Assembly (NCBI GenBank): GCA_049975325.1
Contig: JBNGDW010000022.1
Coordinates: 1-20,874 of the forward strand
Source of the DNA: JBNGDW01 sp049975325
Lineage (GTDB): Bacteria > Cloacimonadota > Cloacimonadia > JGIOTU-2 > JBNGDW01
Reading direction: 5' to 3'
DNA length: 20,874 bases
Position numbers and translations under genes: made by a program. Positions 15,614-20,874 of the stretch are shown here, in pieces. The notes under the pieces were generated by a model. That model ran no database searches. It was not told the origin of the DNA and saw only the letters and a list, made by a program, of their open reading frames with translations. The stretch's first letter is position 1, and each line of letters opens with the position of its first letter.

Positions 15614-16734
15614 AACCAATATCTGTTCTGTGCTTCCCGGCGGATAATTCCTTTTAGCTCCATATTTAAAAGAATAACGGAAAGTTCAGCAGCCGAAAAT
15701 CGCGTAAGTTGTACCATCTTATCAAGGGTTAGATTTTTCTGATTATCCTGAAGGAGACGATAGATTTCAGATTCCTCATTCGTCATTTTGGGTACAAACT
15801 CCTTTTTATTCTCTTGCCTTTTTGACTGCTTTTCACTTTGCTCTCCTGCAATCTCCAGTTCAACTCTGTATTCCTCAAGAACATCTTCTACTTTTGTTAC
15901 AAGTTTTGCACCCTGCTTAATCAACATATTGGGCCCCTCACTTTGGGGAGAATTAATATTTCCAGGCACGGCAAACACATCACGATTTTGGTCTAAAGCG
16001 ATTTTCGCAGTAAGAAGGGCTCCGCTTGTCTTTTTCCCCTCTATTACTAATGTCCCCTTACTCATTCCACTGATAATTCTATTACGAGTCGGAAAATTCC
16101 AAGGCTCTATTTTACTTTTGAGGGGAAACTCTGAAATAAGCGCTCCATTTTGAATAATTTCCTGGGCTAATCTCCTATGTGAAGGGGGATAGACTGTATC
16201 CAGTCCTGTGCCACATACCGCAATCGTTCTTCCGCCTGCAGCAAGTGCTGCCTGATGTGAATATTTGTCAATACCATAGGCAAGCCCGCTAACAATGGTA
16301 AAACCTGATCTTGCTAATTCTCGCGCAATGACTTCAACAACCATCTTCCCATAGGATGTGGGCTTGCGAGTCCCAACAATGGCAAGAGAACGATTATCCT
16401 CTGGCAAAATCTCACCCTTGATATAAAGCAAAATTGGTGGATTATAGGTGAATTTCAATAGATCAGGATACTCCTCATCATGAATAGATATAAGCCTAAC
16501 TTCATATCTATCAAGCAATTCTAATTGGTTATGAACAAATTCCTCATTCTGTGGCTGCAAAATTTTATCGACCAAAGGCTCAGAAAGGAACTGTAAATCA
16601 GAAAGCATCTTCCTATCAGCCTCAAAAACCTCTTGGGGAGAATGAAAAATTTTCAGCAGCCGCTGAAGCTTCCCTGCTCCTAATCCTTCTATAGAAACCA
16701 ACTTAAGCCAATGATAATAATCTTCTTTTCTCAT
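15607..16734 (-). CDS. dprA: DNA-processing protein DprA (Smf)
   Basis: This 375-residue protein has an N-terminal helix-hairpin-helix-like segment (about 8-30, LVSIEGLGAGKLQRLL). The Rossmann-like DprA core spans about 85-285: IVGTRKPTSYG (119-129), SGLAYGIDKYSHQAAL (149-164), CGTGLDTVYPPSH (174-186), FPTRNRIISGMS (214-225), SGALLTAKIAL (237-247) and VFAVPGN (253-259). A C-terminal winged helix (about 317-375) is preceded by a charged linker rich in E, K and Q. DprA binds incoming single-stranded DNA and loads RecA during natural transformation; it is also found in bacteria not known to be competent. No other competence gene is in the window. The start overlaps the obg stop by four bases (ATGA), so the two are translationally coupled. 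The gene ends inside the terminator hairpin shared with groES. Confidence 0.96.
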   Translation of the reverse strand: MRKEDYYHWLKLVSIEGLGAGKLQRLLKIFHSPQEVFEADRKMLSDLQFLSEPLVDKILQPQNEEFVHNQLELLDRYEVRLISIHDEEYPDLLKFTYNPPILLYIKGEILPEDNRSLAIVGTRKPTSYGKMVVEVIARELARSGFTIVSGLAYGIDKYSHQAALAAGGRTIAVCGTGLDTVYPPSHRRLAQEIIQNGALISEFPLKSKIEPWNFPTRNRIISGMSKGTLVIEGKKTSGALLTAKIALDQNRDVFAVPGNINSPQSEGPNMLIKQGAKLVTKVEDVLEEYRVELEIAGEQSEKQSKRQENKKEFVPKMTNEESEIYRLLQDNQKNLTLDKMVQLTRFSAAELSVILLNMELKGIIRREAQNRYWLM

Positions 16735-17768
16735 TTCTCTCTGCCCGTTCTATCTTTTGATTGTTGTAGCACCCGATATATTTTAAACTTTAACTCGTCT
16801 AACCCTTCGCCTCGTAAGGCTGAGAGTGAGCTGATTTTGTCTTGCAAATCCTTAGGAAACTGATTAATCATTTCCATTATTTTTTCTTGCTGTTTATCCT
16901 GCGGAAAAAGATCTATTTTATTTAAGGCGATTAAAAAATCTCTTCTGCCAAGGTCTGGATTATATAAGTGAAGTTCGTTACGCAAAGTCTGATATTGCTC
17001 ATAAAGATTTTCGGATGAGATGTCCAGTAGAAAGAGCAGGATTTTGGTCCGTTCAATATGCCTAAGAAATCTATCTCCCAACCCTTTACCAGCATGTGCA
17101 CCTTTGATTATGCCTGGTATATCCGCAATAATAAACGAGTGCATCTCATCTACTTGAACCACACCAAGGCATGGTTCAAGGGTAGTAAATTCATATGAAG
17201 CAATTTTGGGATGTGCGGATGAGATTTTACTGATAAGGGTTGATTTTCCTGCATTTGGCATTCCGACAAGCCCTGCATCTGCCATCAACTTAAGGACAAG
17301 TTCAAGATATTTCTCGTCCCCGAATTTTCCCTTCTCAGTCTTGCGAGGTGCTTGATGGGTTGGCGTGGCAAAAGCAGCATTACCTCGTCCACCAGACCCA
17401 CCTCTTGCCAGCACGACTCGTTGCCCCTCGTGTGTAATATCTCCCAGTTTCTCTTTGCGGTTTCCTTGTTCATCAATTTCATAAATCTCGGTCCCGACAG
17501 GCAAGTGTATAACTACATCTTCTCCCCTTTTTCCATCCTTTTTTGCTCCTTGCCCGTGCCTTCCCCTTTGAGCTGAGAAATGTTTTTTATGTCTAAAATT
17601 AAGCAAGGTATTAATATTTGAATCTCCAATAGCGATTACATCTCCGCCCTTCCCACCATTCCCGCCATCAGGTCCTCCAAAAGGGACGAATTTCTCTCTG
17701 CGAAAGCTAACACATCCGTCTCCCCCTTTGCCACCCTTTACTCTAATTCTTGCATAATCGATAAACAT
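16731..17768 (-). CDS. obg: GTPase Obg (ribosome assembly)
   Basis: The 345-residue product has the glycine-rich Obg fold (1-159), including KGGKGGDGCVSFRREKFVP and GGPDGGNGGKGGDV. The GTPase domain follows: Walker A GMPNAGKST (169-177), switch TTLEP (195-199), DIPG (216-219), NKID (283-286) and SAL (316-318). There is no C-terminal OCT domain, which matches the shorter Obg forms. Obg is an essential GTPase that acts on the 50S ribosomal subunit and links assembly to cell state. The start at 17768 gives the canonical MFIDYARIRVKGGKGG N-terminus, although no good ribosome site lies before it. dprA overlaps its 3' end by four bases. A repeat-flanked, frameshifted IVP gene sits directly upstream, so its promoter may lie within or beyond that cassette. 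Confidence 0.97.
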   Translation of the reverse strand: MFIDYARIRVKGGKGGDGCVSFRREKFVPFGGPDGGNGGKGGDVIAIGDSNINTLLNFRHKKHFSAQRGRHGQGAKKDGKRGEDVVIHLPVGTEIYEIDEQGNRKEKLGDITHEGQRVVLARGGSGGRGNAAFATPTHQAPRKTEKGKFGDEKYLELVLKLMADAGLVGMPNAGKSTLISKISSAHPKIASYEFTTLEPCLGVVQVDEMHSFIIADIPGIIKGAHAGKGLGDRFLRHIERTKILLFLLDISSENLYEQYQTLRNELHLYNPDLGRRDFLIALNKIDLFPQDKQQEKIMEMINQFPKDLQDKISSLSALRGEGLDELKFKIYRVLQQSKDRTGREK

Positions 17769-17815
17769 AACAAATGCTCATTTCGTTTACTGCCAAAATG
17801 GCTAACACCGTCATT

Positions 17816-17830
17816 TGCTCCTTCGGAGCA
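17816..17830. repeat. Short hairpin at the edge of the IVP cassette
   Basis: TGCTCC and GGAGCA form a perfect six-pair stem around TTC, 48 bases before the obg start. It lies directly beside the left flanking repeat. There is no following U-run, so it does not look like a terminator; it may mark the cassette boundary or affect obg translation. Confidence 0.45.
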
Positions 17831-17873
17831 TCAATGGGTCAATATGTCATTAAGTCAAAGGTCATTGAGTCAT
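17831..17873. repeat. Left flanking degenerate repeat of the IVP cassette
   Basis: Four or five degenerate copies of a roughly 10-base unit close to GTCAATNNG or GTCATTRAG occur here (for example TCAATGGGTCAATATGTCAT). The same unit in the opposite orientation fills the other side of the IVP gene, giving an imperfect inverted repeat around it. The end of the out-of-frame IVP tail overlaps it at 17870-17872. Confidence 0.6.
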
Positions 17874-18245
17874 CTAGTAGTAGCGGTGTCATTTTTTCGT
17901 TTTCCTATTGAATTGATATAATTGTTTGATTTCAAAGCGATCTTCTCAATATCTCTTGTAAGGATTACAAATCAGCACACTGACCAATCCCATATTATGT
18001 GATTTTGTTAGCCGTGTATTTGTCTCGTAAAAAGAATCTCTACTATAATAGCAGAACTGTCTATTCTCTTTGTAGAAAAACCTACCATAACCTTTGGCCA
18101 AATTTGCGGAAATCGAATCTGCTAACCTGACCAACTGTTTGCCAATCGTCTCTTTGGCGAAATAATCCCACTTAGCAACAACTTTCCAAATATTCTCTCC
18201 CAGCTTCATTGTAAGTTGATAAACTTCAAGTTCTTCCAATCTCAT
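17870..18245 (-). pseudogene. Four-helix-bundle (23S rRNA intervening-sequence, IVP-type) protein, frameshifted
   Basis: The open frame from 18245 to 17946 encodes 99 residues. It starts MRLEELEVYQLTMKLGENIW and continues WDYFAKETIGKQLVRLADSI, with KENRQFCYYSRDSFYET further on, a clear match to the S23/IVP four-helix-bundle family. It then turns into LICNPYKRY and stops, shorter than the usual 115 to 130 residues. In another frame the sequence after about 17965 reads RDIEKIALKSNNYINSIGK, the typical family C-terminus, and ends at TGA 17870-17872. So one extra base (or two lost) has broken the gene near 17970-17990, unless this is a sequencing or assembly error. GGGAGAT before the ATG is a good ribosome site. 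The family is known from 23S rRNA insertions and as standalone genes; function is unknown. Here it lies between dinB and obg, flanked by inverted repeats. Confidence 0.8.
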
Positions 18246-18256
18246 ATAAATCTCCC

Positions 18257-18325
18257 ATTAATGACTTAATGCCCCAATGACCTACTGACCCAATGACAAT
18301 ATTTATTGACTCAATGACCCAATAA
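18257..18325. repeat. Right flanking degenerate repeat of the IVP cassette
   Basis: About six degenerate units close to CCAATGAC or CTCAATGAC occur in tandem between the IVP start and the dinB stop (for example CCCCAATGACCTACTGACC and TGACTCAATGACCC). They are the reverse complement of the units on the other side. Units vary in length and sequence, unlike CRISPR repeats. Confidence 0.65.
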
Positions 18326-18331
18326 CAATAT

Positions 18332-19492
18332 TCACTCTCCAATACTTATAATCTCTTCTCCATATTTTTGTTTCAATTTATCAATCGCTAGAGAAATCTT
18401 TGCAAACTTTTTCTTATAAAGAGAAAAAATAGTAAGTTGAATAGGATCATTTAAAAACTCGAGATTAGAAAGCCGTATCCCCAAAAGGCGAATTTTTCTT
18501 ATCCCAAGGTCGATTTTATTGAACAATGAAATGGCAATCTTAAAAATATCAGCCTCATATTCCAATGCCTCCTCTACAGTATGATTAATAGTATGAACAG
18601 TAAGATCGTCAAATTTGACCTTCAGTGTAATTGTGTGTGCTCTTGCTTTATCTTTTCTAAGACGAAATGCCACTTTGTTTGTAAGATGAAGGAAAGTTTT
18701 TCTTATCATCTCTCGGTTTACTGTGGGATGGGATAAAGTAACTTCTTTCCCGATTGATTTAGGCCGAGGGGATTGAGCCACCGGGATAACAGGAGTATCA
18801 TCTATACCCTTCCCTACTTGATAAAGTCGTATTCCAAGTTTACCAAACTTTCTTCGCAAAAGTTCTTGTGACAGCTCGCCTATTTCTCCTGCCCATCTAA
18901 TCCCCATATTGCGGAGAATCGCTGCTGTCTTATCTCCAATTCCAGGTATTTTCTCTATCGGCAGATTTGCCAAAAAACTCTCTACATCTGCTGGCTGAAT
19001 TATAGTTATCCCTGCTGGTTTATGCTGGTCACTAGCAATCTTTGCGAGCAATTTATTAGGAGCAATTCCAATCGAACAGGAAAGCTCCAGATCATGTAGT
19101 ACCTTTTTTTGGAGGGACTCCGCTATTTCTCGTTTTGACCCAAATAGAGGTATAGTACCGCTTATATCAAGAAAAAACTCATCAATACTAACTGGCTCAA
19201 CTATAGGAGTAAAGAGATGACATATATTTAATATTCGGACTGAAACCTGGGCATATTTAATAAAGTTGGGCTGCACAACTATGAGTTTGGGATACAGTTT
19301 CTTTGCTTGATATATGGGCATAGCAGAATGAATACCAAATTTTCTTGCTTCGTATGAGGCGGTGCTTACCACGCCCTTATTCCCCTCCTCCCCTCCGACT
19401 ACGATAGGCTTTCCGCGAAGATTTGGATTATCTCTTTGCTCAATTGATGCAAAAAATGCATCCATATCAATATGGAGGATTATCCGTTCCAT
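18332..19492 (-). CDS. dinB: DNA polymerase IV (Y-family translesion polymerase)
   Basis: The 386-residue protein starts MERIILHIDMDAFFASIEQ. D9 and D104-E105 (VSIDEFFLDIS) are the metal-binding catalytic acids, and F14 is the likely steric gate against ribonucleotides. The palm and fingers include YEARKFGIHSAMP (47-59) and SIGIAPNKLLAKIASD (140-155). A thumb helix-hairpin-helix follows (about 180-195, IPGIGDKTAAIL). The little-finger domain (about 245-355) includes SIGKEVTL and RKIRLLGIRLSNL. Length is typical. Pol IV copies past damaged bases in the cytoplasm at low fidelity and is often damage-induced, but no LexA-type operator was recognised here. The gene probably has its own promoter (TATAAT at 19521-19526) because it lies 58 bases after an unrelated surface-protein gene. 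It is followed by the repeat-flanked IVP cassette. Confidence 0.96.
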   Translation of the reverse strand: MERIILHIDMDAFFASIEQRDNPNLRGKPIVVGGEEGNKGVVSTASYEARKFGIHSAMPIYQAKKLYPKLIVVQPNFIKYAQVSVRILNICHLFTPIVEPVSIDEFFLDISGTIPLFGSKREIAESLQKKVLHDLELSCSIGIAPNKLLAKIASDQHKPAGITIIQPADVESFLANLPIEKIPGIGDKTAAILRNMGIRWAGEIGELSQELLRRKFGKLGIRLYQVGKGIDDTPVIPVAQSPRPKSIGKEVTLSHPTVNREMIRKTFLHLTNKVAFRLRKDKARAHTITLKVKFDDLTVHTINHTVEEALEYEADIFKIAISLFNKIDLGIRKIRLLGIRLSNLEFLNDPIQLTIFSLYKKKFAKISLAIDKLKQKYGEEIISIGE

Positions 19493-19520
19493 CCTGAGAA
19501 AATTGTTTTCTTATTAAAGT

Positions 19521-19549
19521 ATTATATTCTTTGAGGTTCTGTTTATCAT
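19521..19549 (-). promoter_or_regulatory. Predicted dinB promoter
   Basis: On the minus strand ATGATA (19544-19549, four of six to TTGACA) is followed by a 17-base spacer and a perfect TATAAT (19521-19526). The predicted start is near 19514, giving a leader of about 20 bases before the dinB ATG. The -35 nearly touches the stop of the upstream gene. Confidence 0.55.
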
Positions 19550-19550
19550 C

Positions 19551-20874
19551 CTATCTTAAAATCAAACACTTTTTGGTATCGATAACTTTATCACCTACTT
19601 CTAATCTATAGAAATAGATTCCCGATGAAACAGCTTTGCCACTTTCATCTTTTCCATCCCAGACGGCTTCTTCGTTAAATTTGATTTTTAATTCGCGAAT
19701 GCACTGGCCTTTGATATTATAAATTTTTATCTGTGGGTCACCTTTGTAGTTAGGACTCAAAGAAAAAGAAATCGTGGTTGAAGTGCTAAACGGGTTAGGG
19801 TAGTTCTGATCTAATTTGGTAGATATACTGGGAACATCATTAATACCTTCTTCAATTATTGTAACTGTAACTGGGACAACTACGGTCCCAACATTTGGAT
19901 CAAAGGTAAATACAACATCAAATTCTAATATCGTTCCGGGTGTTTGGCCAATAGTATCTAAAAAAAGGAGCCAATCAAAACTTTGTCCCGGTGCTATGAT
20001 GCCATGTGTAGCCTTTGTAGATAAATAAGATGGACTATCATTAGGATAGGAAGGATTACTTACCTGCGGTTTCAGATTCATTTTTTCATTTTGGGCATCT
20101 GAATTATCTCTAAACACTTTATCATTCCTATTATTCAAACCAGAATTTTCAATATCTGCAAACCAATGTATAGGCACATCTCTGTGATTTTGTATTGTTA
20201 TATACACCGCCATACTGTCATCCGGAGCCATAGTTGTATCTATATAAGTAGGTGATATTGATATTGTAGATACAGAAGTTATATCAAATAGTGATATAAA
20301 ATCTTCTTGAATAATAATGCCTGTTACTATTTCAGGAGGGCAAGGATAATTATAATAAAAAGTAAATTGATATTCACCGGGTCTCATTGGGGAAACTGTA
20401 AATATGCCGTTCTCATTTGTATAAGCATTATAATATGCACCATCTTGAAGATGTACAGCATTGAGAGTAATGCCTTCAATGGGATTACCAGAACTATCAC
20501 TCGCTGTTACTACCAATGTGCCGTAAGGAGGAAGAGATGTAAATATAATATGTATCATATAAATATACCAATAATTAAAATTGTATGTATTGCTTCCATG
20601 TGAACGGAACTTAAACTGAATTGTCTCACCAGCAAATTGATCCATACCAGAATATACCCAATCTGTTCCACCTGGATAACCCCAGTCATTGTTTTCATCC
20701 AAATCCCATTCAAATATCCTTGTCTCCTGTTCACCATGAATTATCCATATCTCCATTACCTCGCCAGAATCTGGAGAGAAATCATCGATATACATTCTTA
20801 TAGTAAGATTATGTATATTATCCGGGTCATCAGGTAATACAAGCTCTGGTGAGATCAAGGACATATCATAATTT
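19551..20874 (-). CDS. Exported multidomain protein with Por/T9SS-type sorting domain, 5' end outside window
   Basis: The frame is open to the window edge (N-Y-D precede the first visible Met at 20864), so that Met is probably internal and the signal peptide and N-terminus are missing. Numbering from it, residues 1-110 (LISPELVLPDDPDN onward) resemble a cleaved-adhesin or MAM-like jelly roll. Residues about 114-195 (YGTLVVTASDSSGNPIEGI onward) are a carboxypeptidase-regulatory-like sandwich. About 200-335 is an Ig-like region with an Asn/Asp-rich stretch in the middle. Residues 351-437 are the sorting domain with NYPNPF, IYNIKGQ, WDGKD and KKCILLR. That domain shares the block QNYPNPFSTSTTISF with the repeat protein at 3521-6586. 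No catalytic motif is visible in the part present, so the protein could be an adhesin or the tail of a peptidase. dinB follows after 58 bases with its own promoter. Confidence 0.8.
   Translation of the reverse strand, partial: NYDMSLISPELVLPDDPDNIHNLTIRMYIDDFSPDSGEVMEIWIIHGEQETRIFEWDLDENNDWGYPGGTDWVYSGMDQFAGETIQFKFRSHGSNTYNFNYWYIYMIHIIFTSLPPYGTLVVTASDSSGNPIEGITLNAVHLQDGAYYNAYTNENGIFTVSPMRPGEYQFTFYYNYPCPPEIVTGIIIQEDFISLFDITSVSTISISPTYIDTTMAPDDSMAVYITIQNHRDVPIHWFADIENSGLNNRNDKVFRDNSDAQNEKMNLKPQVSNPSYPNDSPSYLSTKATHGIIAPGQSFDWLLFLDTIGQTPGTILEFDVVFTFDPNVGTVVVPVTVTIIEEGINDVPSISTKLDQNYPNPFSTSTTISFSLSPNYKGDPQIKIYNIKGQCIRELKIKFNEEAVWDGKDESGKAVSSGIYFYRLEVGDKVIDTKKCLILR

Noticed and set aside
18257..18325. 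Tandem units as a CRISPR array
   Set aside because: Units are about 10 bases, variable in length and sequence, without constant spacers or cas genes.
1..20874. tRNA, rRNA, transposase or prophage genes
   Set aside because: None was recognised on either strand; apart from the IVP cassette there is no mobile-element gene.

Overview
The window is AT-rich bacterial DNA with almost every gene on the minus strand. The exported proteins end in a Por/type IX-like sorting domain (NPNPF-type start, IYNIKG core, WDG, KK-x-x-LLR-type end). With Obg, DprA, DinB and GroES as ordinary bacterial housekeeping genes, this suggests an uncultured FCB-group relative, for example Cloacimonadota or a WOR-3-like lineage. 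No rRNA or other phylogenetic marker is present, so that placement is an inference.

Positions 1-13073 (minus strand, read right to left) hold a tight run of exported proteins: an LVIVD-repeat lipoprotein, a 1811-residue C25 (gingipain-type) multidomain protein, a 1021-residue protein built of 16 tandem repeats, a zinc carboxypeptidase (M14), and a second C25 protein cut by the window edge. Gaps are 13 to 32 bp and no terminator is seen between them, so they look like one operon making surface or secreted products. The two C25 proteins are paralogues. The complete one keeps the nucleophile-type cysteine but lacks the usual histidine. A fifth sorting-domain protein, with its 5' end off the window, lies at the far right (19551-20874).

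Positions 13074-13370 are non-coding and carry two copies of a 16-bp CCGCC/GGCGG palindrome. Next come a fold-type-III PLP racemase of the ornithine/alanine racemase group and a GNAT acetyltransferase, overlapping at a TAATG junction (13371-14938).

Positions 14939-15273 are regulatory. They contain hairpins ahead of the GNAT gene and, on the plus strand, a promoter overlapped by a CIRCE-like HrcA operator for groES, the only plus-strand gene. groES has no groEL beside it. A two-way terminator separates it from convergent dprA, whose stop codon lies inside the hairpin.

Positions 15607-19492 are a housekeeping block: obg and dprA (ATGA overlap) and dinB (DNA polymerase IV). Between dinB and obg sits a four-helix-bundle (23S rRNA intervening-sequence protein) gene with a frameshift near its 3' end. 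Degenerate inverted repeats flank it, which suggests a small mobile or formerly mobile cassette.
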